Source: Candidatus Aminicenantes bacterium UBA4820 | Lineage (GTDB): Bacteria; Acidobacteriota; UBA4820 | DNA length: 31,060 nucleotides | NCBI GenBank assembly: GCA_002402325.1 | Contig: DHFQ01000170.1 | Location: forward strand, 12,217-43,276 | Direction: 5' to 3' | Shown: piece after piece, positions 7,341 to 14,891 of the stretch | How positions within the stretch are numbered: the stretch's first letter is position 1 | Layout: every line of letters begins with the position of its first letter | Program-made: the position numbers and the translations under genes | The notes under the pieces: generated by a model | Databases searched by the model: none | Told to the model about the DNA's origin: nothing | What the model saw: the letters and a program-made list of their open reading frames with translations, nothing else

Positions 7341-8775
7341 TTATTCAAGTTTATGTAAGGATTTTATTTCAAAAAATAAAAGTTTATTAATCGCACCGGC
7401 AGGATATGGAAAAACATATACTATATCTGAATGTTTAAAACATACAAACGGCTTACATTTAATATTAACTCATACCCATGCCGGTGTTGCATCTCTTAAA
7501 GAAAAAATAAAAAATAATGGAATTCCTTACGATAAATATCGTGTTGAAACAATTCATAGCTATGCCCAAAAATATGTTAAGGCTTTTTATTCTGGCACTG
7601 ATATTCCAAAACAGGAAAACCAAGAATATTTCCCCTTTATTATTAAACAAGCCACTCAACTTATAAAGATAAATCCGATAAAAGATATAATAAAACTAAC
7701 ATACACCGGGCTTTTTGTCGATGAATATCAGGATTGCACAAAATCACAGCATGAATTTATTATGGTTTTAGCTAAAATTTTACCAATTCATATATTAGCT
7801 GATCCTTTACAGGGGATATTTGATTTTAAAGAAGAAATAATAAATTTTAATTATGATTTGTCTGAGTTTGAAAAATTTGAATTAAATACTCCACGAAGAT
7901 GGGAGAAAACAAATCCTGCTCTCGGAAAATGCTTGAAAAAAATTAGAGAAAAACTGGAAAACCAAAAAGACATAGATTCAACTAAAAGTAGGAATACTAT
8001 TGAAGTTATACTTACTAATGAGAATGATATTTTAAATAATGGTTCTGCATATAATAGAAAAATATGGGATTTGATTAATGAAAATGAGAATATTCTAATA
8101 ATACATCCTGATAGTAAAAATATAAATTTAAGATTAAATTTAATAAAAATATTTAATAATGGATTTCGTTTAGTTGAAGCAATAGATGACAAAGATTTTT
8201 ATAAATTTTCAGATAATTTTGATAAATCTACTCCTAATAATATATATAAGATTGTTTTTGATTTTATGTGTAATGTATTCAATAAGTCAGAAATCAAAAA
8301 ATGGTTTAATGAAAAAAATATAATAAAAAAAAGAAGTTTACAAGATAAAGAAATAATAGAGCCAATACAAAAAGATTTTGAAGAGTTAAAAAATTCTAAT
8401 AATAAAATTTCTTTTGTAAAGGTTATGAATATATTAAAGAAAATATCAAAACTTAATAATATTAAGTGTTATAGGAAGGAATTATTTTATGATATTTCTA
8501 CAGCATTAGAAGAAGCAGAGTATAATGGGGTATCAGTTTATGAGGCTATGATAAATATTAAAAATAGAAAAAGACGAATGGGAAAAGAAATAAAAGGGAA
8601 ATGTATAGGAACCACTTTATTAGTCAAAGGTCTAGAATTTGAAACTGTTGCTGTTTTAAATGCTCATAAATTCAACGACCCTAAAAATTTTTATGTTGCA
8701 CTGACGAGGGCTTCGAAAAAATTGGTTATCTTTACAAATAAGTTAACTTTATCTCCATATCTAAATAAGAAATGA
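7333..8775 (+). CDS. gajB: Gabija-type GajB: UvrD-like superfamily 1 helicase
   Basis: This 480-residue SF1 helicase shows Walker A APAGYGKTY (21-29), motif Ia-like ILTHTHAGVASLKEKI, motif II VDEYQD, motif III ILADPLQGIFDF, motif V-like GTTLLVKGLEFETVAVLN and motif VI YVALTRASKKLVIF. Length and partner fit GajB (about 490 residues), which in characterised Gabija systems associates with the GajA tetramer. The start lies 8 bp inside the gajA stop, which couples translation. The middle third (about 200-390) is very rich in Asn, Lys and Ile and shows no motif. A generic UvrD/Rep helicase is the alternative, but the operon with an OLD-TOPRIM protein makes Gabija much more likely. Confidence 0.87.
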   Translation: MSDYSSLCKDFISKNKSLLIAPAGYGKTYTISECLKHTNGLHLILTHTHAGVASLKEKIKNNGIPYDKYRVETIHSYAQKYVKAFYSGTDIPKQENQEYFPFIIKQATQLIKINPIKDIIKLTYTGLFVDEYQDCTKSQHEFIMVLAKILPIHILADPLQGIFDFKEEIINFNYDLSEFEKFELNTPRRWEKTNPALGKCLKKIREKLENQKDIDSTKSRNTIEVILTNENDILNNGSAYNRKIWDLINENENILIIHPDSKNINLRLNLIKIFNNGFRLVEAIDDKDFYKFSDNFDKSTPNNIYKIVFDFMCNVFNKSEIKKWFNEKNIIKKRSLQDKEIIEPIQKDFEELKNSNNKISFVKVMNILKKISKLNNIKCYRKELFYDISTALEEAEYNGVSVYEAMINIKNRKRRMGKEIKGKCIGTTLLVKGLEFETVAVLNAHKFNDPKNFYVALTRASKKLVIFTNKLTLSPYLNKK

Positions 8776-8855
8776 AATTCTTTAAAGTAAGGGTAGCTTT
8801 ATATCTATCAACTACAAGCAATAATTGGCACCCTTTGAAAACTTTTTTGGGATAG
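8772..8855 (+). CDS. 27-codon ORF coupled to gajB, probable junction scar
   Basis: An ATG at 8772-8774 overlaps the gajB TGA as ATGA and opens a 27-residue frame, MKFFKVRVALYLSTTSNNWH followed by PLKTFLG. It ends inside the next fragment in another phase. The end of this peptide (NNWHP) and the start of the neighbouring frame (FENFFG) would read through continuously after a 1-base shift near 8832-8840. This may be a decayed 5' part of the TcmP fragment or a chance frame. No family is recognised. Confidence 0.2.
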   Translation: MKFFKVRVALYLSTTSNNWHPLKTFLG

Positions 8856-9121
8856 AAGAGGATAAGATTAGACAACATTTTTATAAGAAGAACAAGAGTA
8901 ATACTTTATTTGGCGAAGGTGAAGAAATGAGAAAAATTACTGAACCGGTAGAAAAGGTTGCTCTCTTATACTGCGAAAGATTGAAGACAATCTGGGAATA
9001 TGTTACGGAGAAGCCACTTGTGCTTATGAATAATAAAAACGCTCCTATCTACCATTTTGTCTTTGCCTCTAACAATAAAATTGCACTTAAAATTGCAAAG
9101 GATATTATTCGGAGGAAATAA
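8825..9121 (+). CDS. C-terminal fragment of a three-Cys-motif partner protein (TcmP-like)
   Basis: The longest frame opens at a TTG (8825) directly after an in-frame TAA and encodes 98 residues. An internal ATG at 8928 would give 64. The segment ALLYCERLKTIWEYV, followed by MNNKNAPIYHFVFASNNKIA and a final LKIAKDIIRRK, resembles the end of TcmP proteins. These are normally some 300 residues or more and are encoded next to Gp37/Gp68 proteins, as here. Only the C-terminal quarter is present, so the gene is probably a 5'-truncated remnant. Its stop TAA shares its last A with the ATG of the DUF5131 gene, the coupling expected for an intact pair. The TTG start has no good ribosome-binding site. 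Confidence 0.55.
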   Translation: MAPFENFFGIEEDKIRQHFYKKNKSNTLFGEGEEMRKITEPVEKVALLYCERLKTIWEYVTEKPLVLMNNKNAPIYHFVFASNNKIALKIAKDIIRRK

Positions 9122-9852
9122 TGGCTCAATCCAAAATAGACTGGACTGAAAGAGTTTGGAATCCAACTATCGGTTGCCAAAAAGTTTCTTCAGGTTGTAA
9201 AAACTGTTACGCTGAAACTTTTGCAAAAAGATTGCAGGCAATGGGAGTGAAAGATTATAAAGATGGCTTTAAATTTAAAATTCTTCCTCATAGATTAGAA
9301 GAACCTTTTAAAATACATAAACCTTCCAAATTTTTCGTCAATTCAATGAGCGACCTTTTTTATGAGGAAATCCAATACGAATTTCTTGATAGAGTCCTTG
9401 ATGTGATAAAGAATACGCCACAACATATCTACCAAATACTCACAAAAAGAATTGAAGTAGCGACAGATTATTTTTCTAAAAGGGAGATTCTGCCCAATAT
9501 CTGGCTTGGAGTAAGTGTTGAAAATTGCTCAGTAAAAGAGAGGATAGAGTGCTTAAGAAAAATAGAGGCAAAAATTAGATTTGTCTCGTTTGAGCCTCTG
9601 ATTGGGCAAGTTGGGAAGGTGAACCTTTCAGGAATTCACTGGGCAATAGCTGGAGGCGAATCAGGGGTGAAGGCTCGTCCAATGAAAAAGGAGTGGGCAA
9701 AAGAAATATTCGATCAATGCGAAAGGCAGGGCGTTGCCTTCTTTTTTAAACAGTGGGGTACATTTGGAGAGGATGAAGTAAAAAGGAATAAGAAATTGAA
9801 TGGGAGAACTTTCTTAAATAGGGAGTGGAACGAATATCCCATCGTAACATAG
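9121..9852 (+). CDS. DUF5131/phage Gp37-Gp68 family three-Cys-motif protein
   Basis: This 243-residue protein has the family hallmark at the N-terminus: KIDWTERVWNPTIGC followed by SSGCKNCYAE, with the three cysteines C19, C26 and C29 suited to a radical SAM-like iron-sulfur cluster. Other family blocks are FFVNSMSDLFYEEI, YQILTKR, WLGVSVEN, RFVSFEPL, WAIAGGESG and FFFKQWG. The C-terminal GRTFLNREWNEYP is also typical, so the protein looks full length. Family members occur in phages and bacterial islands beside TcmP; the biochemical role is not established to my knowledge. The ribosome-binding site CGGAGGA lies inside the upstream fragment. Codon use here is closer to the host average than in the Gabija pair. 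Confidence 0.9.
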   Translation: MAQSKIDWTERVWNPTIGCQKVSSGCKNCYAETFAKRLQAMGVKDYKDGFKFKILPHRLEEPFKIHKPSKFFVNSMSDLFYEEIQYEFLDRVLDVIKNTPQHIYQILTKRIEVATDYFSKREILPNIWLGVSVENCSVKERIECLRKIEAKIRFVSFEPLIGQVGKVNLSGIHWAIAGGESGVKARPMKKEWAKEIFDQCERQGVAFFFKQWGTFGEDEVKRNKKLNGRTFLNREWNEYPIVT

Positions 9853-9928
9853 AGGAGCCTTCAGATTTCAATTTGCAATGTTTTTAACACATCAAAACAT
9901 CGCAGGCTACGCGGAGGAGATTTTCTCT

Positions 9929-9953
9929 TCCTGAGAGGGGGAGATGGTTCTTC
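9929..9953 (-). repeat. 25-bp dispersed repeat, right copy (inverted relative to 5377-5401)
   Basis: The reverse complement of this stretch matches 5377-5401 with one mismatch. It lies in the 181-bp convergent gap between the DUF5131 gene and thiD. That gap also contains G/C-rich pieces such as GGCTACGCGGAGGAG and a second CTCCTGAGAG (9957-9966). The opposite orientation of the two copies is compatible with inversion or with independent insertion of a repeat. Confidence 0.6.
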
Positions 9954-10011
9954 TGCTCCTGAGAGTAGGTGCATCTGGTTTCATTGTTTTAAGAAAGAGA
10001 TGGGTGGTTAA

Positions 10012-10033
10012 GTTTTATAAATCTTTATAAAAC
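10012..10033 (-). terminator. Possible bidirectional terminator between the DUF5131 gene and thiD
   Basis: A perfect inverted repeat, GTTTTATAAA, loop TC, TTTATAAAAC, ends one base before the thiD stop codon. It lies between two convergent genes, where a terminator is expected. The stem is almost entirely A/T and no clean U-tract follows on the minus strand, so its strength is doubtful. Confidence 0.3.
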
Positions 10034-10816
10034 CTATTTTGTATCGGCAAAGTGGTTTAAGGGTCCAAAGCCTTTGCCAATCTTTGGTGCTGTTTCTATT
10101 GCCTTTTGAATGTACTCTTTTGCCATTTTGACAGATTCAAGTGGTTTATACCCTGATGCAAGTAATGACGCAGTTGCGGAAGAGTAGGTGCATCCTGTTC
10201 CGTGCGTGTTTTTTGTCTCAATTCTTTTTCCATAAATTTCTGCTATTTCGTTTCCATCAAAAAAGAAATCAATCGCCTCCTCTCCAAAATGGCCACCTTT
10301 GATTAAAACATTTGAACATCCCAAAGATTTTATTTTGTAAAGGGCATTAAAAAGGTCTTCCTCTTCTTTGATTTTTATGTTTGAAATTGCCTCTGCCTCA
10401 TTTATGTTTGGCGTAACTATTGATGCAAGGGGAAGGAGTTTTTCAATCAAATCCTTTTTTGCCTCTTTTTTTAAAAGTTCATCTCCGTTTTTTGCGACCA
10501 TAACGGGGTCTAATACAACATTCTTTACATCATAAAATTTCAATTTTTCTGCAACAACCCTTATTATCTCACTTTCAAAAAGCATACCAATTTTAATTGC
10601 GTCCGCTCCAATGTCGGTCATAACGCTATCAATTTGAAGCCCCACAAAATCAGCGTTAATGGGAAATATTCCCTGAACTCCTACCGTGTTTTCTGCAACA
10701 ACTGCTGTTATAACCGCACTTCCATAAACCTTGAAATGACAGAATGTCTTTAAATCAGCCTCAATCCCTGCCCCTCCACTGCAATCAGAACCAGCAATCG
10801 TAAGAACTTTTTTCAT
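10034..10816 (-). CDS. thiD: Hydroxymethylpyrimidine/phosphomethylpyrimidine kinase
   Basis: This 260-residue ribokinase-fold enzyme phosphorylates hydroxymethylpyrimidine and its monophosphate for thiamine synthesis in the cytoplasm. Visible motifs are the N-terminal LTIAGSDCSGGAGIEADLKT, VVLDPVMVAKNGDELL, TPNINEAEAI, VLIKGGHFGEE and the anion-hole/catalytic NTHGTGCTYSSATASLLA. Length is typical. It stands alone on the minus strand, with ribosome-binding site TGGAGGAGA and a consensus TATAAT (complement of 10835-10840) upstream. No TPP riboswitch sequence was recognised in the 96-bp gap to nrfH. No other thi gene is in the window. Thiamine diphosphate is the cofactor of the oxidoreductase at 1130-3696, but no regulatory link is visible. 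Confidence 0.95.
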   Translation of the reverse strand: MKKVLTIAGSDCSGGAGIEADLKTFCHFKVYGSAVITAVVAENTVGVQGIFPINADFVGLQIDSVMTDIGADAIKIGMLFESEIIRVVAEKLKFYDVKNVVLDPVMVAKNGDELLKKEAKKDLIEKLLPLASIVTPNINEAEAISNIKIKEEEDLFNALYKIKSLGCSNVLIKGGHFGEEAIDFFFDGNEIAEIYGKRIETKNTHGTGCTYSSATASLLASGYKPLESVKMAKEYIQKAIETAPKIGKGFGPLNHFADTK

Positions 10817-10854
10817 CTTCTCCTCCAGAGTTCAATTATAACGCTAAAAAATCG

Positions 10855-10883
10855 TTGAATTTAAAAAAGGGTTAAGATAAAAT
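10855..10883 (+). promoter_or_regulatory. Candidate nrfHA promoter
   Basis: TTGAAT (10855-10860) and TAAAAT (10878-10883) are separated by 17 bp and lie 30 bp before the nrfH ATG, with ribosome-binding site AAAAGGGA between. No clear FNR- or Nar-type operator was recognised, so how nitrite or oxygen would regulate it is not visible. Confidence 0.4.
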
Positions 10884-10912
10884 AAAAATCTTGTTTAGAA
10901 AGAAAAGGGACG

Positions 10913-11446
10913 ATGGTAAAAATTAAAGAGGTAATGAAAGGGATTGAACGAGAGAGGGTTCTTCTTTTCTTTGTAGTCCTTGCAATTGGGTTCACGACGG
11001 GGCTGGGATTTTTTACCCTTCAATATGCTGAAGCCTTTTCATATTTGACTTCTGACCCAAAGGTTTGCGATCTATGTCATATTATGAATTCAGAATACGA
11101 TTCGTGGCAATCACTTGGGCATCACCATTCGGCAAAGTGCGTTGATTGCCACCTTCCCCATCCATTTGTAAGAAAATATATTGGCAAGATGCAAAGTGGT
11201 TTTATTGATGCAAAAGGATTTACATTTCAAGATTTTGAAGAGCCAATAATGATAAAAGAGAGAACAAAAAAGATTCTTCAAGAAAACTGCTTGAGATGTC
11301 ATAAAGGAATTTTTGAATTTCCCAATAGAATGGGAATAACCGCACCGAAAGGAGTGGATTGCATTCACTGCCATTTTGGAGTGGCGCACGGTCAAAGGGC
11401 TTCAATCGGTGCACCTTTAAAAAAGACGGAGGAGAGTAATGAGTAA
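10913..11446 (+). CDS. nrfH: Cytochrome c nitrite reductase small subunit, menaquinol-oxidising tetraheme anchor
   Basis: The 177-residue protein has one N-terminal membrane anchor (about 16-40) and four c-type heme motifs: CDLCH (52-56, followed by I-M as expected for the Met-ligated first heme), CVDCH (76-80), CLRCH (126-130) and CIHCH (150-154). These features define the NapC/NirT-family NrfH subunit, which takes electrons from menaquinol and passes them to NrfA on the outer face of the cytoplasmic membrane. It overlaps nrfA by 8 bp. The absence of nrfBCD shows that this is the NrfHA arrangement and not the enterobacterial NrfABCD one. Heme-attachment (Ccm or Ccs) genes are not in the window. 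Confidence 0.93.
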   Translation: MVKIKEVMKGIERERVLLFFVVLAIGFTTGLGFFTLQYAEAFSYLTSDPKVCDLCHIMNSEYDSWQSLGHHHSAKCVDCHLPHPFVRKYIGKMQSGFIDAKGFTFQDFEEPIMIKERTKKILQENCLRCHKGIFEFPNRMGITAPKGVDCIHCHFGVAHGQRASIGAPLKKTEESNE

Positions 11447-12869
11447 GGAGTCTAATTACCGCATCATTCTTGGATTTGTTTTTGTTGTTACAATTTTTGT
11501 CGCCTTTTTAGTTGGGGCTCTTCTTGTCAACATTGAGCATAGAAAGAGCGAAGGCGAAAATAAGGTTGTAAGGCTTACCGATGTTACGGAGGATACAACA
11601 GACGCATCAATCTGGGGACAGAATTGGCCCTTACAATATGACCTTTATAAAAAAACAGCCTTAAGAACACACACAAGGTTTGGAGGGCATGGTGGTTCTG
11701 AAGACCTTCCACGCCAGAAGTTAGATATGTACCCATTTTTAAGAACCGTTTATCAGGGATACGCATTTGCTATTGATTACAGGGAAAGAAGAGGCCATCA
11801 ATATATGCTAATTGATCAGGAACAGACAAAAAGACAGACAGTTCCGCAAACAGGTTCCTGCCTCCATTGCCATGCGACAGTAATCCCCTTTTATAAACAT
11901 ATTGGAAACGGCGATGTCTTTGCAGGTTTTGAAAAGAGTTACAAACTTTCTTTCAAAGAGGCTTCGGAAACCCTTCACAAAATCGGGCACGCCTTTCCTC
12001 TCTCCTGTGTTGATTGTCACGATCCAAAAACTATGAACTTGAGAGTTACAAGACCTGCATTCATTCAGGGGATTCAAAGATTTGCAAATTCAGATGCGGA
12101 TGTTCCATTTCTCCCATCAATTAAAATCTTTAGAGATGGGAAGAGAAGCGAACCCTACAATCCCAACACTCAAGCATCAAGAAATGAGATGAGGAGTTTT
12201 GTTTGTGCCCAGTGCCACACTGAATACTACTGTTCAGCAAAGATGCCCCTTGAAGTTCCGTGGGGAAAGGGGTTGGGTGTTGAAAATATTGAAGCGTACT
12301 GGAATGAAAAGAAATTTCCAGATGGAGACAATTTCTACGATTTTGAACATAAACTAACAGGCGCAAAGGTTTTAAAGGCACAACACCCGGATTTTGAAGT
12401 GTGGAGTCAGGGAGTTCACGCAAGGGCGGGAGTCGCCTGTGCAGATTGTCATATGCCCTACATAAGAACGGGTGCTTCAAAAGTTTCAGACCACTGGGTA
12501 AGAAGCCCACTTTTAAATATAAATAGAGCGTGTCAGGTTTGCCATTTCTTCCCCGAAAAGGAACTTGAGGAGAGGGTAAATGGAATACAGGATAAAAACT
12601 GCGAACTTCTTAAAGATGCGGGACGAGCGGTTGAAGATTTGATCAAAGAAATAGCGAAAGCAAGAGAATCGGGGGCAACTGAAAAAGAGTTGGAGAAATC
12701 TTTTCAATGTCAAAGAAAGGCTCAGTGGTATCTTGATTTTGCAATGTCAGAAAATTCAATGGGATTTCACGCACCGCAAGAGATGGCAAGAATCCTTGCA
12801 AGGTCATCGGACATAGCAAGACAGGGACAGATAGAGGCAATAAAATTTAAAGAAAACAAAGAGCCTTAA
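11439..12869 (+). CDS. nrfA: Pentaheme cytochrome c nitrite reductase catalytic subunit, CXXCH active-site variant
   Basis: This 476-residue enzyme reduces nitrite to ammonium with six electrons in the periplasm. A signal or anchor helix (9-30) is followed by five heme motifs: CLHCH (141-145), CVDCH (190-194), CAQCH (256-260), CADCH (334-338) and CQVCH (365-369). Catalytic-site residues are recognisable: Tyr in CHTEYY (263-264), the calcium-site Lys and Gln in LKAQHP (about 313-316), and His in QGVHARAG (about 327). In the best-known NrfA proteins the first motif is CXXCK with a Lys-ligated active-site heme. Here it is CXXCH, a known minority variant. Octaheme relatives are excluded by the motif count. 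Confidence 0.93.
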   Translation: MSKESNYRIILGFVFVVTIFVAFLVGALLVNIEHRKSEGENKVVRLTDVTEDTTDASIWGQNWPLQYDLYKKTALRTHTRFGGHGGSEDLPRQKLDMYPFLRTVYQGYAFAIDYRERRGHQYMLIDQEQTKRQTVPQTGSCLHCHATVIPFYKHIGNGDVFAGFEKSYKLSFKEASETLHKIGHAFPLSCVDCHDPKTMNLRVTRPAFIQGIQRFANSDADVPFLPSIKIFRDGKRSEPYNPNTQASRNEMRSFVCAQCHTEYYCSAKMPLEVPWGKGLGVENIEAYWNEKKFPDGDNFYDFEHKLTGAKVLKAQHPDFEVWSQGVHARAGVACADCHMPYIRTGASKVSDHWVRSPLLNINRACQVCHFFPEKELEERVNGIQDKNCELLKDAGRAVEDLIKEIAKARESGATEKELEKSFQCQRKAQWYLDFAMSENSMGFHAPQEMARILARSSDIARQGQIEAIKFKENKEP

Positions 12870-12884
12870 ATTTGTTTGTAAAAC

Positions 12885-12913
12885 TTGTGTTGACTTAAAA
12901 AAAGTGTGATAAA
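12885..12913 (+). promoter_or_regulatory. Weak candidate promoter of the tail-maturation operon
   Basis: TTGTGT (12885-12890) lies 17 bp before GATAAA (12908-12913), and an overlapping TTGACT begins at 12890. GATAA-type -10 boxes also occur before both lipoprotein genes at the right end. The ribosome-binding site TGAGGT and the ATG at 12934 follow. There is no visible terminator after nrfA, so read-through is also possible. Confidence 0.3.
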
Positions 12914-12933
12914 ATATCTTTTTTGAGGTAACA

Positions 12934-13326
12934 ATGAAAATTGGTGTAAAAATTCTTTTGATTTTGTTAAGTCTCCCCTTCTTTTTTTTAGGGTTAATAT
13001 TTCTCCTTTCCGCATTTGACCCTGAGGCAATTTCTCAAGGGAAGATGGGAGTAAGGCTATTCTTTGGGGGATTTCTTTCACTTGCTGGTGTAATTCTCTT
13101 TGCCCTTGCTTTTATTCCATTCAAAGGAGGAATAGGAAAATCTGAAAAGGAAACTTTTTCAAAACAGGAGCCACCCGGAGAGATAAATGTCAAACCTATA
13201 AAATGTCCCCACTGTGGTGCAAATATTGACCCATCAACAACAGCGCTTTCACCGGAGGGAACTCTAAGTTTAAAGTGTCCCTACTGCGGTGGATCGTTTT
13301 TGATTGAAGAAGCACCAAAATGGTAA
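12934..13326 (+). CDS. Small membrane protein with C-terminal zinc ribbon, first gene of the tail-maturation operon
   Basis: The 130-residue protein has two predicted membrane helices (about 6-27 and 39-62), a short charged linker rich in Lys, Glu and Pro, and a zinc ribbon built from CPHCGANID (89-97) and CPYCGGSF (113-120). The ribbon is expected in the cytoplasm if both helices span the membrane. It overlaps the next gene by 7 bp, so the two proteins are made together and may form a membrane complex. No named family is recognised. Zinc ribbons of this kind often mediate protein-protein contact, which could help assemble or present the Cys-rich substrate encoded next; that is inference. Confidence 0.8.
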   Translation: MKIGVKILLILLSLPFFFLGLIFLLSAFDPEAISQGKMGVRLFFGGFLSLAGVILFALAFIPFKGGIGKSEKETFSKQEPPGEINVKPIKCPHCGANIDPSTTALSPEGTLSLKCPYCGGSFLIEEAPKW

Positions 13327-14891
13327 AGAAAATAGCAATATTTATTTTGTTGTTTTTTACTCTTTCCCTCTATGCCTCTTATCAGTTTGAGGTTGTCAGA
13401 AATTTCTCAACTCTTGATATAAAGCCCGACTCATCTGTCTTAATTCATTACTCAATAACATTTAAAAATTATGGACAGCCAATTGATATAGTTGACATAG
13501 GGCTTCCCGATAACAATTACGACTTGAATAGCGGTCAAGCCTTTATAGATGGTGCAAAATTAAAGACGATTTTAAAGTCGTCTGCAATCCCAATTGGAGT
13601 TGAGGTTCATCTTGATAACAAAGCGATTCCTTCTAATAGAGAGGGAACTCTTGACTTTTCAATCGTTACAAAAAAGAGGATTTATCAGGATGAGAAAGAT
13701 CCAAACTATGCAAGCGTAGTTTTTATGACAACCTATTTTGGTTCAGAATATACAAGTGGAACGACGAGGGTTGGTTGTCAATTTTTGTTTCCAATAGGAA
13801 CAAAACCGGATGAGGTGAGATACCACAAAACTCCCTTTACCAGAGCATCGGTTAATAAAGATGGTAGAGTGGTCTATGAGTGGATTGTTGAAAACGGTTC
13901 TCCATCAAAAGGCTACACATTTGGTGCATCTTTTCCCAAAAAATATGTCAAAGAGGTTATTAAGGTTTCTGCCTTTGAAAAGGTTTTAAAATCATTTGGT
14001 GCGCTTATTGGCTCTTTTCTAAAGTTCTTTTTTGCAAATATTCCCTGTTGTTTTATAGTGTTTTTTATTTTTATTTTCATTATGGGAGCGATAAACGGCT
14101 ATAGAAGAAAAATGCAATACCTTCCTCCTTCAGTTGGAATGGATGGTGTTGAAATAAGAAGAGGATTAACAGTTCCAGAAGTTGCGGTTTTGATGGAGGA
14201 ACCTTTAAATAAAGTTCTTTCTTTAATCCTTTTTGGAATGTTGAGAAAGGGTTATATTAAAATTGTCTCAACAAAGCCAACATTGAAGATAGAAAAAGTT
14301 GGTGATAAAGAGCCAGATTTGTCTTATGAAAAGGAACTTTTAAAAGCAATAAAAGATGATCAAAAAATTAATGAGGGCGAGGCTAAAACAATTCTTGTTG
14401 ATTTGATAAAGAGGGTTACAGAAAAGATGAAGGGTTTTAGCAGAAAGAAGACCCTCCTCTACTACAAGGAAATAATGAAAAAGGCGTGGGATCAGGTGGG
14501 AAAGGAAAACTATGAGGATGCTTTTGAATGGCTTGTTGCTGATAAAGATTTTAAAGAGGAGTCATTAAAAAGATTCCCATCTGATAACTTCCCAATTCCA
14601 ATTGTCTATGGACCAATTTTTGGTCATCATTATGAAGGAGGTGGAGGAGGTGGAACGATTCCATCTCAATCTTCAGGAAGTATATTAACCTCAGCAGGTA
14701 ATTTTGTTTCTTCTCTTGAGAATTTTTCGAGTACTCTTGCCAATTCTCTGCCGGGACTTTCAACAAAGGTTACCGATGTAACAAACCCTGCTCCAAAATC
14801 TTCTGGTGGTGGTGGCTATTCCGGTGGGGGTTGTGCCTGTGCCTGCGCCTGTGCGGGGTGTGCGTGTGCCTGTGCGGGAGGTGGAAGATGA
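13320..14891 (+). CDS. DUF2207-like membrane protein with a Cys-Ala repeat tail, putative radical SAM substrate
   Basis: The 523-residue protein has a signal peptide (1-19), a beta-rich outer domain (20-220), a hydrophobic anchor (226-261, including CC) and a cytoplasmic part. The segment EIRRGLTVPEVAVLMEEPLN followed by LRKGYIKIV (about 278-316) resembles the helical/winged-helix part of DUF2207 proteins. Gly-rich linkers (440-445 and 496-504) lead to the C-terminus CACACACAGCACACAGGGR, with seven cysteines at 505, 507, 509, 511, 514, 516 and 518. Related membrane proteins often end in Gly-rich tails, but this strict Cys-Ala alternation is striking. The stop codon overlaps the start of a radical SAM/SPASM gene as ATGA. 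I infer that the tail is enzymatically modified; metal binding is the alternative. Confidence 0.85.
   Translation: MVKKIAIFILLFFTLSLYASYQFEVVRNFSTLDIKPDSSVLIHYSITFKNYGQPIDIVDIGLPDNNYDLNSGQAFIDGAKLKTILKSSAIPIGVEVHLDNKAIPSNREGTLDFSIVTKKRIYQDEKDPNYASVVFMTTYFGSEYTSGTTRVGCQFLFPIGTKPDEVRYHKTPFTRASVNKDGRVVYEWIVENGSPSKGYTFGASFPKKYVKEVIKVSAFEKVLKSFGALIGSFLKFFFANIPCCFIVFFIFIFIMGAINGYRRKMQYLPPSVGMDGVEIRRGLTVPEVAVLMEEPLNKVLSLILFGMLRKGYIKIVSTKPTLKIEKVGDKEPDLSYEKELLKAIKDDQKINEGEAKTILVDLIKRVTEKMKGFSRKKTLLYYKEIMKKAWDQVGKENYEDAFEWLVADKDFKEESLKRFPSDNFPIPIVYGPIFGHHYEGGGGGGTIPSQSSGSILTSAGNFVSSLENFSSTLANSLPGLSTKVTDVTNPAPKSSGGGGYSGGGCACACACAGCACACAGGGR

Noticed and set aside
10817..10912. TPP riboswitch before thiD
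   Set aside because: The conserved CUGAGA and ACCUGA core elements were not found in this 96-bp region on the minus strand.
14831..14887. A start upstream of the radical SAM gene giving a Cys-rich leader (MCLCLRLCGVCVCLCG)
   Set aside because: This frame is the shifted reading of the TGTGCC-type repeat that encodes the tail of the upstream protein. The ATGA overlap at 14888 gives a normal N-terminus.
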